The notes beneath the pieces were generated by a model. That model searched no databases, had not been told where the DNA came from, and worked only from the letters and a program-made list of their open reading frames with translations. Source: Caproiciproducens faecalis (lineage in GTDB: Bacteria; Bacillota; Clostridia; Oscillospirales; Acutalibacteraceae). From it: 64,000 nucleotides of DNA. The stretch spans positions 855,688 through 919,687 of the forward strand of contig NZ_JAGFNZ010000001.1 in assembly GCF_019448085.1 (NCBI RefSeq), given 5' to 3'. This document shows, piece by piece, positions 16,648 through 26,466 of this stretch. Position 1 is the first letter of the stretch; every line of letters starts with the position of its first letter. Made by a program: the position numbers and the translations under genes.

Positions 16648-18132
16648 ATGGCTTGTACAACTATTCTGGTCGGAAAAAACGCATCCTATGACGGTTCTAC
16701 CATGATCGCACGAAACGATGATTCCGGTTCCGGCCATTTTACCCCCAAGAAATTCGTAACGATCCATCCTGAGAAGCAGTCCGCAATCTACAAATCCGTG
16801 CTTTCCCATGTGGCAATCGAACTGCCCCAAAATCCCATGCGGTTTACGGCAGTTCCGAATGCCGTAGAAGGCGTGGGCATCTGGGCCGCCAGTGGTGTGA
16901 ATGAGGCAAATGTCGGCATGACGGCCACGGAAACCATTACTTCCAATTCCAGAGTGCTGGGGGCGGATCCGCTGGTCGAATATCATCCGGCAAAGGACGG
17001 GCAGCCTGAAATTGCCGGCGGTATCGGCGAGGAGGATATCGTTTATATTGTTCTTCCTTACGTTCACAGTGCTCGGGAAGGTGTTGAGAGGCTGGGTGGC
17101 CTGTTGGAAAAATACGGTACCTATGAAATGAACGGCATTGCCTTTCAGGATGTCAACGAAATCTGGTGGCTGGAGACCATCGGCGGCCATCACTGGATTG
17201 CCAGAAAGGTGCCGGATGACGTTTATGTCGTAATGCCGAACCAGCTGGGACTTGACCGGTTTGATCTGGATGATGCACTTACCGAAAAGAAAAACTATAT
17301 GTGCTCAGCAGATATGCAGGAGTTCATTGAGAAGAACCATTTAGATCTTTCGCTAAACGGAGACTTTAATCCGAGAGACGCTTTTGGAAGTCACGATGAT
17401 GCGGATCACGTTTACAATACGCCGCGTGCTTGGTTTATGCTGCGGTATTTTAACCCCCGCACCAAAGCATGGGACGGCCCGAATGCAGATTTCACGCCGC
17501 GTTCCGATGATCTGCCCTGGTGCATGGTGCCGGAGAAGAAGATCACACCGGAGGATGTAAAATACGCGCTGTCCTCTCATTATCAGGGAACGCCATATGA
17601 TCCATATGAAGGCCACGGTGATCCAACCATGAAAGGCATCTTCCGCCCGATCGGCATCAACCGAAACGACTTTATGGCTTTGATCCAGATGCGCCCGGAC
17701 GTCCCAGAGGAGTTCTGCACGGTGGAGTGGATCGCATTTGCATCCAACGCCTTCAATGTGCTGGTGCCCTTTTATGCCAATGTGTCCGTAACACCGGACT
17801 ACCTTGCCAATACAACAAAGGAAATTTCAACCGACAATTTTTACTGGTCCAGCCGCATGATTGCCGCTATGGCGGACGCATCATACGGTAAGTCAGTATT
17901 TCATATTGAGCGATATCAGCTTGCTGTACAGTCCAAGGGACATGCACTGATTAACCAATATGATGAGAAGCTCCGGCTGGAAGCGAATACGGAAAATCGC
18001 GCTGTCCTTCGGGAACAGGCTAATCAGGAAATCGCTGACATGCTGAAAAAAGAAACTGCCAATACCTTGGACAAGATTTTATTTGAACTGAGCAGCCAAA
18101 TGAAGAACGCTTTTTCCAGATCGGACGCTTGA
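16648..18132 (+). CDS. C69-family dipeptidase (PepD-like Ntn hydrolase)
   Basis: 494 residues, normal length. The N-terminus MACTTILVGKNASYDGSTMI, with Cys3 as the N-terminal nucleophile after processing, and IARNDDS define peptidase family C69. A downstream GIWAASGVNEANVGMTATET segment also fits. It cleaves dipeptides in the cytosol. AAGGA lies about 8 bases before ATG 16648; a longer frame from 16597 would run into the IS3 stub and lacks a ribosome site. Confidence 0.92.
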   Translation: MACTTILVGKNASYDGSTMIARNDDSGSGHFTPKKFVTIHPEKQSAIYKSVLSHVAIELPQNPMRFTAVPNAVEGVGIWAASGVNEANVGMTATETITSNSRVLGADPLVEYHPAKDGQPEIAGGIGEEDIVYIVLPYVHSAREGVERLGGLLEKYGTYEMNGIAFQDVNEIWWLETIGGHHWIARKVPDDVYVVMPNQLGLDRFDLDDALTEKKNYMCSADMQEFIEKNHLDLSLNGDFNPRDAFGSHDDADHVYNTPRAWFMLRYFNPRTKAWDGPNADFTPRSDDLPWCMVPEKKITPEDVKYALSSHYQGTPYDPYEGHGDPTMKGIFRPIGINRNDFMALIQMRPDVPEEFCTVEWIAFASNAFNVLVPFYANVSVTPDYLANTTKEISTDNFYWSSRMIAAMADASYGKSVFHIERYQLAVQSKGHALINQYDEKLRLEANTENRAVLREQANQEIADMLKKETANTLDKILFELSSQMKNAFSRSDA

Positions 18133-18182
18133 TCGAACGAACCGGCCGGGAACAACGAGAAATCTGGCATATATTAAAATGG

Positions 18183-18518
18183 TCAAGCGGTTACAACCCC
18201 ATAAAGCTCACAGAATGGATGATCTATACAATCATTTAATAAATCGCGGTAAAATTCCAATGTGTCTTTCAGCGTGCCAAGCCCATGCATCGCTTCAAAA
18301 TTGGAGTAGTCACTCTCATGATGAGTAAGTTCTATAATTCCTCTTTGCAATAAAGGAATAAATGCTTTTGCTGAACCGATATTTTCCTGATTTAATACTG
18401 TCCATCCGCAGGATGCTGAAATAAGATCACGAACAGTCCAAACGATGGGGTGTTTTTCGCCAACCGAAATCCATTGCCCTTCTTTTGTATAAACTCTAAG
18501 GAAAACTTGATATTTCAT
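18183..18518 (-). CDS. conserved-looking hypothetical protein (111 aa)
   Basis: A soluble alpha/beta protein starting MKYQVFLRVYTKEGQWISVG, with IVWTVRDLISASCGW in the middle and LEFYRDLLNDCIDH near the end. The start at 18518 has GGAGGG 9 bases upstream; a start at 18560 would lie upstream of that ribosome site. No family is recognised. It is convergent with the C69 peptidase gene. Confidence 0.55.
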   Translation of the reverse strand: MKYQVFLRVYTKEGQWISVGEKHPIVWTVRDLISASCGWTVLNQENIGSAKAFIPLLQRGIIELTHHESDYSNFEAMHGLGTLKDTLEFYRDLLNDCIDHPFCELYGVVTA

Positions 18519-18670
18519 TCGACTGTTTCCCTCCAAAATCGATTTTACTGTTATATACATTCGCCACCAGTATGATCTTTTTTGGGGTGGGTTTTAAAAA
18601 ATAGCCCCTTTCTGTATGTGAATCAAATAATCGCTGTACGGAAACAAGCCAAGTCGGACACATACATTGA

Positions 18671-18710
18671 AAAACGGAAGCTGCCACATCTTATTAGGTA
18701 GACAGCTTCC
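18671..18710 (-). terminator. Rho-independent terminator of the DUF2935 gene
   Basis: GGAAGCTG and CAGCTTCC (18676-18683 and 18703-18710) pair. On the minus strand the stem is followed by GTTTTTC, downstream of the gene ending at 18782. Confidence 0.7.
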
Positions 18711-18781
18711 AAAGAATATTAGTTATACTATTCAATTTGAATACAGCTTTCGCAGCAGACATTAAGGTGATTCCTTCAAAA

Positions 18782-19705
18782 TCAAACTATTTTTTCAAAC
18801 ATATTAAGCAAACGCAGATAATGATTTGATTCACGAAGGACATGGTCGCCTAATAATGGGATAATAATAGATCGTATTTTGCAGCCAAGCAATCCCTGGG
18901 TACCTGCCGTATTGAAATCTCGAATTTTTTCAGTGGCAGCCAAGCTTTCCGTTGTAACTTTTTTCAGCGGAATTGTACGGTCCATCGCCTGTATGGCTTG
19001 ATTCGTCAGCTGATCGAATTCATTGCCGAAATTATTAGCCGCAACAATCAAATCGTTTTCTGTTGGATCAAGCAATCCCCGGATGAATTTTGAATGTTCT
19101 GCCATAATTCGGTTCCAAAAAGACTCTTGTTCATATGCTTCTTTTTCCAGATTGATATCTTCTCTGTTTTGCAGCCTTTGCACCAATGACAGATAGAATT
19201 TTGCCTCTCTTAAGATATGGTCAATCAGTAATGGATAATTGACAGTAAACAAATTGCAGGATAGAACATTCGACAAAATGACAGATTTAAACTGAATTAA
19301 TGAATTTATTAATCTGATTGCATTACTGTTAAGGTAACTTACTCTTTGCTCAAGGATGGAGTTGTTTGCCGTGCTGTTGCCGGCCAAGCCTGCTTCGGCC
19401 TGAGTGAGATCAGTTTGTAATGGAACACCCGTATAGTAGGAGGATGCCATTTCTGCTTTTAGAGTATAAGGAGTTATGATTTCGCCAGATTGAAGCACCT
19501 CAGGACTTATAACGCCGTTTGAGAGTTCTATCGCGGTAGCAAGTAACGCGTCGAAGGATTTTCTAAATGAATCGGCTTGGTTAGTTAAATTATAATCTTT
19601 AGGTGTAAATCCTATTTGGAGAAAGAAAGAATGCTCTTTCATAATCCTGGCAAAAAATAAATGCAAGGCTAGAGACTGCTTTATAAATTGATCGACTGAT
19701 AACAT
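18782..19705 (-). CDS. DUF2935 domain protein (duplicated helical bundle)
   Basis: 307 residues made of two similar halves: ALHLFFARIMKEHSFFLQIG opens the first and SFWNRIMAEHSKFIRGLLDP the second, each with a later DHILREAKFYL / DHVLRESNHYL motif. This His/Glu pattern suggests two metal-binding four-helix bundles, as expected for DUF2935 (seen mostly in Bacillus and Clostridium). Function unknown. The start at 19705 follows AGAAGGGT; a longer frame from 19747 lacks a site. Confidence 0.8.
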   Translation of the reverse strand: MLSVDQFIKQSLALHLFFARIMKEHSFFLQIGFTPKDYNLTNQADSFRKSFDALLATAIELSNGVISPEVLQSGEIITPYTLKAEMASSYYTGVPLQTDLTQAEAGLAGNSTANNSILEQRVSYLNSNAIRLINSLIQFKSVILSNVLSCNLFTVNYPLLIDHILREAKFYLSLVQRLQNREDINLEKEAYEQESFWNRIMAEHSKFIRGLLDPTENDLIVAANNFGNEFDQLTNQAIQAMDRTIPLKKVTTESLAATEKIRDFNTAGTQGLLGCKIRSIIIPLLGDHVLRESNHYLRLLNMFEKIV

Positions 19706-19805
19706 AATTACCCTTCTTCTATTATTAGAATTGTCTGAGGTTATCATATGAATACATCAAGAATTTGTAATGCCCAGAATTGAGTTAATAAGCGAACGCA
19801 TAATG

Positions 19806-19838
19806 CAAAAAAGTCATCCAGACGGATGGCTTTTTTTA
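19806..19838 (-). terminator. terminator between two minus-strand genes
   Basis: CATCC-AGAC-GGATG stem flanked by AAAAAAG and CTTTTTTT, so it works in both directions; on the minus strand it ends the Gly/Arg-rich protein gene. Confidence 0.8.
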
Positions 19839-19850
19839 CGAGAGATAATG

Positions 19851-20369
19851 TTAATAGAACCTTCTTCTCCTGCGGGTTAATTCCGAGAGCAACAGGATAT
19901 CGATTAAATCTCTGAACAAGCCTCTTCGCCTGAAACCAAATCCAAACCTAGGTTCACGTTCAAACATTCCAAACCCGCGGCCAAACCCGCGGCCAAACCC
20001 TGCGGGCGGATCAGGCGGATCAGGCGGGTCGTCTTTTGCTCTTTTCTCATATTCACGTGTATATTCGGCAATGTCAGGATACATTCGGCATACATCGTCA
20101 TAAATGCTGTCAGTCATATGTTCTACCATTTCCTGAGTAGGCATTAATGAGCTGAACGTATCCATTTGATCACATACAAGCATAATATATGGTTGCAATT
20201 TATAGAAAATTTCAGGATATACCATTTGATTTGCCATGTTTTCCATCATTGGCATGCCTTGTGGAAGATAGTTAGAAGATGGGCCCATCGCCTGCATGTT
20301 CATAGAAGGATTTATTATTCCAGAACTATTTGCTGATGCACCCTCATTCGAATTAGCTTGATTTTGCAC
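19851..20369 (-). CDS. Gly/Arg/Pro-rich hypothetical protein, possible spore-associated protein
   Basis: 172 residues. A Met/Asn-rich head (NMQAMGPSSNYLPQGMPM) is followed by an ordered middle (YPEIFYKLQPYIMLVCDQMD) and a repeat tail: three PPD units, tandem GRGF units (12-base DNA repeats near 19970-20005) and an RRRRRFY end. The ordered middle resembles small coat-type proteins of spore formers, but this is only an impression. The start is GTG 20369, with GGAGG 7 bases upstream; an upstream TTG at 20387 lies before that ribosome site. Confidence 0.6.
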   Translation of the reverse strand: MQNQANSNEGASANSSGIINPSMNMQAMGPSSNYLPQGMPMMENMANQMVYPEIFYKLQPYIMLVCDQMDTFSSLMPTQEMVEHMTDSIYDDVCRMYPDIAEYTREYEKRAKDDPPDPPDPPAGFGRGFGRGFGMFEREPRFGFGFRRRGLFRDLIDILLLSELTRRRRRFY

Positions 20370-20622
20370 TTCGTTTCCTCCAGTCAACTTATTGCGGGGC
20401 AGCTATTGCATAATATGAATTGAGTGTTTTAATCGTCACATAATACAATAAAAGTTATCGCCTTGGAATCCGCATAAATGCCGGGTTTCAAGGCCTTTTC
20501 TTTGACCGATTCCACCCCATGCCGATTGCGCGTTCGGCCGCACTGTGGGGCATGTGCTGAATTCACTGATCCTTCGCTTCTGGTGCGGTTCAGTACAAGG
20601 GAATAATTATTTATTTTTCCTC
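20370..20622. other. intergenic region with a hairpin
   Basis: It carries a CCTTGGAATCCG / CGGGTTTCAAGG imperfect stem (20461-20493) followed by CCTTTTCTTT, and then GC-richer sequence unlike either neighbour. No open frame is convincing. It may be the worn end of an integrated element, but no integrase or attachment repeat is visible. Confidence 0.3.
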
Positions 20623-20651
20623 TTGAAAAGATGACGAGATAGTCCTATAAT
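20623..20651 (+). promoter_or_regulatory. sigma-A promoter of the TetR-efflux operon
   Basis: TTGAAA (20623-20628) and TATAAT (20646-20651) with a 17-base spacer, near-perfect consensus. Transcription would start near 20658, inside or just before the dyad at 20661-20692. Confidence 0.85.
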
Positions 20652-20660
20652 AAAGCCAAT

Positions 20661-20692
20661 GTGACGCATGAGTCATATGACTGGGCAGTCAC
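20661..20692. promoter_or_regulatory. dyad operator, probably for the TetR-family regulator
   Basis: A perfect 12-base palindrome AGTCATATGACT (20671-20682) is nested in a larger dyad with GTGAC and GTCAC arms sharing the same centre. It sits at the expected transcription start, where a bound repressor would block the promoter. Autoregulation by the next gene is inferred. Confidence 0.7.
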
Positions 20693-20722
20693 GATGGCTA
20701 ATAAATAAAAAGGGGGGGTTTG

Positions 20723-21364
20723 ATGCCCAAGCAGACTTTCTTCAATCTTCCTGCGGAGAAACGGAAGAAAATATTGGACGTCGCCGTAAAGGAATTTGCG
20801 GAGCAGGGCTATAAAGGCGCCAATATCTCCAGAATGGTGCTGGAAGCCGGAATTGCGAAGGGCAGTTTCTACCAGTATTTCGAAGACAAGGACGATCTTT
20901 ATCTTTATATCATCACCACCATGATCGCCGGGAAAAAGCTTGCGATCTACGAAAGGGAAAAAGGGCGGCTGGAGGATTTATCCCTCACAGGTTTTTTGAG
21001 GGCGGTTTCCCATCAAATATTTCAGGATTTTATGGAAAATCCCGGTCTGCTGCGCATCGGGGCGGATTTAATGCGGTTGGAGGGGGAACCGGTGTATCAG
21101 AAAATCATGGGTTGCTATCCCAAACTCAGCGAATCCGTTTTCATGCCCTTTATCCAGCATGAGATCGGACAGGGCGAGATTTCGGAGAAGGTAAATCCGC
21201 GCTTGCTCAATTTCATCTTCATCAGTTTGGGATTATATCTAGCTTATGATTTGAAAACAACGAATGCCGAAACGATCCATGAGGAACTTGTCGATCGGAT
21301 GCTTGACGATATGGAATATATTTTAAAAAACGGCATTTATACCGATAAGGGGAAATCGATGTGA
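20723..21364 (+). CDS. TetR/AcrR family transcriptional regulator
   Basis: 213 residues. The N-terminal helix-turn-helix reads KKILDVAVKEFAEQGYKGAN, then ISRMVLEAGIAKGSFYQYFE, typical of TetR proteins; the C-terminal two thirds is a helical ligand-binding domain. The start at ATG 20723 follows a run of G (20711-20718). It is first in an apparent operon with an ABC ATPase, permease and membrane-fusion protein, so it probably senses a compound exported by them. Confidence 0.9.
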   Translation: MPKQTFFNLPAEKRKKILDVAVKEFAEQGYKGANISRMVLEAGIAKGSFYQYFEDKDDLYLYIITTMIAGKKLAIYEREKGRLEDLSLTGFLRAVSHQIFQDFMENPGLLRIGADLMRLEGEPVYQKIMGCYPKLSESVFMPFIQHEIGQGEISEKVNPRLLNFIFISLGLYLAYDLKTTNAETIHEELVDRMLDDMEYILKNGIYTDKGKSM

Positions 21365-21398
21365 GCAAATGCTCTGATTTGGAGGGGGAATCCTAAGT

Positions 21399-22096
<698 letters not shown>

Positions 22097-22103
<7 letters not shown>

Positions 22104-24454
22104 CACTTTGGAAGCAGGCCGTCCGCGGCGTGTGGCGGGGACGGAAATCCTATCTTGCGTGTATCGTTCTCCTGACGATGGGGATTATGGTTTATGTTTC
22201 CTATCAGCTGCTTTATGTCAATCTTTCCTCCGCACAGAAACAATTTTACGCGTCGCAGCGGTTTGCGGACGGGTTCGCCTCGGTGGACGCCATCCCGGCC
22301 GGCGCCGTAAAGAACATATCGGATATCAAGGGAATTGCCCGTATGGACTCCTCCATTGTGCTGGACGCGAGGGTGATGGGGCTGAGCGATACCAAAATCG
22401 TCACGCTCAGGCTGAATTCCTTTGATCCCGAAGAGCCCGAACGGCTGAACAATTTTGTTCTGGAAAAGGGAACGGTTCCGGAAAACGGCGGCCTTCTGAT
22501 CGGGCAAACCTTTGCCGCCGCGAACAGGCTTTCGGTGGGGGACACCATCCGCCTGATTGTGAACGGACGGGAAATTGAGCGTCAAATTACAGGCATTGCC
22601 CAGAGCCCGGAATACGTTTATGTTATCCCGGACACGGGCCAGCTCCTTCCCGACGACCGTGCGTTTGGGTTCGCCTTTGTCCCGAAGGCTGATCTGGAAG
22701 TTCTGGGCAACGGCAAGGGGATTGCCAACCGCCTGTCGTTCCTTCTGCAGAAAGGGGCGACCTTCCGGCAAGTGGAAGCCCCGCTGCGTGAAGCGCTGGA
22801 ACCGTACGGCCTGCGTTCTCTGACCGCAAGGAAGGACCAGCCGAGCCACGCGATGCTGCAGCAGGAAATCGACCAGCTTGGAAACATGAGCACCAGCATC
22901 CCGACTGTGTTTATCGTGATGTCCGTAATGATCTTATACATCATGCTCAAACGCATGATCGAGCAGGAGCGGGTGCAGATCGGCACGCTGAAAGCCTTTG
23001 GATTTTCCAATCCGGCCATCGTCCTGCACTATCTGTCCTACGGCGGGGTTACCGGGGCTGTCGGCGGCGCTGCGGGCGTGCTGCTGGGACTTTTGATGAC
23101 CGGGGGAATGACGAAACTATATCTGGACTATTTCAGCCTGCCTGCCATTCAGGTTCCGCCCGACCCATTTTACATACTGATGGGGCTGCTGATCGCCGTT
23201 TTATCGGGGCTGGTCGGCGCGTTCGTGGGGGTCCGGGGCGTGCTCAGGCTGGAGCCCGGAGAAGCCATGCGTCCGCCGTCGCCTCCGGTAGTAAAAAGCG
23301 ACCTTTTCGTACGGCTTCCGGTTATCCGAAAGCTTCTGACCTCCTACGGGTTCATGGCGGCGCGCAATATTACCCGCAATAAATTCCGCAGCTCGTTCGT
23401 GCTGCTGGGCATGGCCTTTGCCTTTGCCATTACCGCATTCATGGCCTCTTACGGCGATATGTTTAAAATACTGATGTTGGATCAGTTCACCAAGGTGGAG
23501 GTCTACGATCTGAAAATCACCCTGAAGAATCCCGCCGGAGTCTCTTCCGTGCTGGAGACGGCGGACGCCCTGAAAGGGGTCGACAGCGCGGAAGCGATTC
23601 TGGAGCTTCCGGCCGAACTTCATTTGGAGCATCTGGAAGAAACCGTTTCGCTGACCGCGCTTCCCGCCGACGCCAGACTTTACCGGATTTATGACGTCGA
23701 CAGCGGGCAGACCCGCAGACCGCCGGAGGAGGGCATTCTGCTCAGCAGCACTCTGGCCAAAAAGCTTCAGGCGAAACGGGGGGACGTACTCACCGTGCGC
23801 ACGCCCTATACCGGCGACAGGGACATTCCGCTGCCGGTCATGGGGGTGGTTCGCACGAATTCCGGTTCCTCCGCGTTTGTCAGTCTTGAAGGCATTTGGA
23901 ACGCGCTGGATATTCCGCCGACGGTCAGCAGCATCCTGTTGTCCGCAAAAGATCCGCAGGCGATCAAAGCGGAGCTGACGGACATGAAAAACGTGGCCGC
24001 CATGACCGACCAGGAGGAGGCTAAGGCAAGCTATACGGATATGTTCAGTACCTATTCCATACTGATGGAAATGATGCAGGGAATCGGGATGATTATTGCT
24101 TTCGCCATTATTACAAATACGGCTTCGATTTCTCTTTCCGAGCGGAAGAGGGAATACGCTACCATGCGTGTTCTCGGGATGCATCCGAAGGAAATAGGGA
24201 AAGTGGTCAGCTTTGAATACTGGGTTTTGTCGCTTGGCGCGCTGCCCCTGGGCATCCTGCTTACGCGGATGATTAAGCAGGCCATGGCGGCTACGATTGA
24301 CAGCAATCTGTTTACCATGCCCCTCCATACCTCTCCGGAAAGTTATCTTTCGGCGGCGGTCCTCTGCGCGGCGACGGTGGCACTGTCCAACTGTCTTGCA
24401 AGAAGGAGAATATCCAAATTCGACATGGTCGAAGTTCTCAAGGAAAGGGAGTAA
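22097..24454 (+). CDS. FtsX/MacB-type ABC transporter permease
   Basis: 785 residues. A first membrane span near residues 18-40 is followed by a long extracellular domain, three spans around residues 275-395, a second extracellular domain after an internal span near 435, and three final spans. The duplicated FtsX layout and the TLKAFGFSNPAIVLHYLSYG and MRVLGMHPKEIGKVVSFEYW motifs are typical of mechanotransmission exporters rather than channels. Works with the ATPase before it and the adaptor after it, probably exporting a peptide, lipid or antibiotic. Confidence 0.9.
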
Positions 24455-24459
24455 GCCTC

Positions 24460-25848
24460 TTGAAAAAAATTGTAAAACTGGTGCTTCTGCTGCTTGTTGT
24501 CCTTGCCGCAGGCGTGGGCGCTTACCTATATAAGACGGCCCCGCTGAAGGTGGAGACGGAGGTGCTCCACCCGGAAACGGCAACGCTGACTTTTACCGAG
24601 CAGGGCGATTATGCTTATGACAACCAATACGACGTGTATCCTCTGGTTTCTGGAGAAATCCTCGGTGTGCATGTAAAAAAAGGCCAGACGGTGAAAAAAG
24701 GCGACGTCATCGCCGAGGTATACGATCCCGACTATCCCTATCAGATTAAACAGCTTCGGAGCAGCATCAGCGGCTACAATGCCCAGATTGCGAATCTGGG
24801 GCTTCAGGAACAGAAGGAGCATGACAACGCCGCCGTAACACTGGAAACGCTGAAGGGACAACTGACTGCCCTGCGCGCCGAGATGGCCAAAAGCGGGGAC
24901 ACCACTCACTCCATTGAAAAGCAGATTCAGGTACAGGCAAACGTTGTGGACATGAACCAGCGCAACGCCGATCTGGCGCACGATTATTACAGAGACGTCC
25001 GCGATCTTGACGACGAGACGATCCGTACCGCAAAAGAGGCATATAATCAGGCCAGAAGCACCTTGTACCAGAGCCAGCTTGTTTTGGAGCAGCTTCGGGG
25101 CGGAAAACCTTCCGAGGAACTGTATCAGGCGCAGGAGAGCGCTCTGGAAACCCAGATCGAATCCACGTCGGCGCTGCTGGACAAAGGATATTCCTCCGGC
25201 ATGCGGCAGTATTATCAGTCGCAGATCGAAGCGGCAAAGCTCAGTATCTCACAGATGACGGAAAAAAAGGGCAGGGCGACCATCTACGCGCCGGTGGCCG
25301 GCGTCATCACAGACCTGCCGATTCAAGACAAGAATATCGCGGAGCAGCAGGCGCCCGTCGCCAAAATCTCCTCCGGAGCAGTCGTGGAGACTTTTATTCC
25401 GGTCAGGGAAATCGACGGGGTAAAGGTGGGCGATCAGGTGGATTTGCTGCTGGATAAACGCATGGGAGAAAAAACGATCAAAGGGCAGGTCTTGCAAATA
25501 GAAGGGGAAGCGCAGGTTAAGACGTCTTCCCTCGGCGTGGAAGAGCGTAAGATCAGGGCGCTTATCCAGCCAAAGGAAAATGCTCTGGAAATCGGCTACG
25601 ATATTGACGTCCGGTTTACCGTGTACACCCGGCAGAACGCTTTGGTCGTACCCAAAACAGCCGTATTTGAAAAGGACGGAGGCGACTGCGTCTGGGTTGT
25701 GAAAGACGGAATTCTGGCAGTGAGGAAGGTAACAAAAGGAGTGGACACCCGCGACGGCAGCATCATTGAGAAGGGCCTTTCCGCGGGTGACGCGGTGGTC
25801 GTCGACGCCGACAACGAAGGCCTGGCTCAGGGCAAACGCGCGGAATAA
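24460..25848 (+). CDS. HlyD-type membrane-fusion/efflux adaptor
   Basis: 462 residues. One N-terminal membrane anchor (VKLVLLLLVVLAAGVGAYLY), a split lipoyl/barrel-sandwich domain (GVHVKKGQTVKKGDVIAEVY and later APVAGVITDLP), a long coiled coil between about residues 95 and 265, then beta-barrel and membrane-proximal domains. It has the layout of adaptors that link MacB-type permeases to the outside; in a Gram-positive it would extend through the wall. It starts 5 bases after the permease stop at a TTG with GGGAG upstream. Confidence 0.88.
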   Translation: MKKIVKLVLLLLVVLAAGVGAYLYKTAPLKVETEVLHPETATLTFTEQGDYAYDNQYDVYPLVSGEILGVHVKKGQTVKKGDVIAEVYDPDYPYQIKQLRSSISGYNAQIANLGLQEQKEHDNAAVTLETLKGQLTALRAEMAKSGDTTHSIEKQIQVQANVVDMNQRNADLAHDYYRDVRDLDDETIRTAKEAYNQARSTLYQSQLVLEQLRGGKPSEELYQAQESALETQIESTSALLDKGYSSGMRQYYQSQIEAAKLSISQMTEKKGRATIYAPVAGVITDLPIQDKNIAEQQAPVAKISSGAVVETFIPVREIDGVKVGDQVDLLLDKRMGEKTIKGQVLQIEGEAQVKTSSLGVEERKIRALIQPKENALEIGYDIDVRFTVYTRQNALVVPKTAVFEKDGGDCVWVVKDGILAVRKVTKGVDTRDGSIIEKGLSAGDAVVVDADNEGLAQGKRAE

Positions 25849-25940
25849 CCGCACGGCGTTCGGCGGCCTCAGGCTGACCGGCCAATTTGCGGCAGTCCTT
25901 TTTTGGTACTCTAAAAGCGCAGATGAAAAATATAAAAATT

Positions 25941-25974
25941 CGCCCGCAGGATTGATAGGTCAACCCTGCGGGCG
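25941..25974. terminator. Rho-independent terminator, mainly minus strand
   Basis: CGCCCGCAGG and CCTGCGGGCG form a perfect 10-bp stem. On the minus strand it is followed by AATTTTTATATTTTT, so it ends transcripts from the DUF6132 gene; on the plus strand the T-run is weak. Confidence 0.8.
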
Positions 25975-26068
25975 TTAATAATATATTAGCTTTTGTTTGC
26001 CTTTACTGCATAAAAAGCTCCGTTCATATCGAAATCAACGGCTGAATATCCCTTCTTTTCCTATCAAA

Positions 26069-26230
26069 TTAGAAGAACGAGGTAATCAAAAATCCCATAA
26101 CAGCCCCGTATAGCATAGAACCGTAGCGGTTTGAGGTGATTGGACAGGTGCCTGTGGGGCATCCAACTTTTTTGTAATAGAGCAGACCTAACAGCCCGCC
26201 TATGATAGTCCCAATAATTTTAATAGTCAT
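26069..26230 (-). CDS. DUF6132-like small membrane protein (53 aa)
   Basis: A 53-residue protein with two short hydrophobic helices (IIGTIIGGLLGLLYY and YGAVMGFLITSFF) around KVGCPTGTCPITSN, a Cys-Pro motif. This is the layout of DUF6132 proteins. The ATG overlaps the previous stop as ATGA, so translation is coupled to the small Fe-S gene. Between its stop and the terminator lies a short open piece (25986-26057) ending MNGAFYAVKANKS that may be the worn tail of another gene. Confidence 0.7.
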   Translation of the reverse strand: MTIKIIGTIIGGLLGLLYYKKVGCPTGTCPITSNRYGSMLYGAVMGFLITSFF

Positions 26231-26355
26231 ACTCGTATCTCGATATCAGGAGCGTTAACACCTTTCTGTGACAAGGCACCCACGGGGCAGAATCTGACCG
26301 AAGGGCAAAGATGATTTTGTGGACAACGAGCCGTTTCAACAACCAGAGATTTCAT
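26227..26355 (-). CDS. short 4Fe-4S-motif protein (42 aa)
   Basis: 42 residues starting MKSLVVETARCPQNHLCP and containing CPVGALSQKG. Homologues I know carry this segment plus a second half with a full CxxCxxCxxxCP ferredoxin motif; here the frame stops right after APDIEIRV, so it is a half-length form. GGAGG lies 9 bases before ATG 26355. It may be a truncated ferredoxin-like protein or a genuine short variant. Confidence 0.6.
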   Translation of the reverse strand: MKSLVVETARCPQNHLCPSVRFCPVGALSQKGVNAPDIEIRV

Positions 26356-26397
26356 TTTATTTATCCTCCATATGATTACCTGTTTGTATATGACCTG

Positions 26398-26438
26398 ATT
26401 ATAGCGCAATATATCTTTTTGTTCGGTGATTAGGTCAC
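26398..26438 (-). promoter_or_regulatory. promoter with possible Crp/Fnr-type site
   Basis: On the minus strand TATAAT lies at 26403-26398. Upstream a GTGAC-CTAA-TCAC symmetric motif (26438-26426) is centred about 29 bases before the first base of TATAAT, close to -41, where class II activators of the Crp/Fnr family bind. The half-site spacing is one base shorter than the E. coli CRP site, and no good -35 box is present, which would fit activator dependence. Confidence 0.35.
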
Positions 26439-26466
26439 AATAAAACAGAACAAAACCCCTTGCGTT

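Noticed and set aside
19970..20040. Short tandem repeats as a CRISPR-like array
   Set aside because: The 12-base units have no spacers and encode GRGF repeats in frame within a protein gene.
20461..20610. End of an integrated element or attachment site
   Set aside because: Only a hairpin and a GC-rich patch are seen; no integrase, direct repeat or second end could be found in the window.
23201..24583. 460-codon open frame on the minus strand opposite the ABC permease and adaptor start
   Set aside because: It lies entirely over well-supported plus-strand genes, is His/Arg/Gly-rich as expected for the complement of GC-rich coding DNA, and has no ribosome site or motif.
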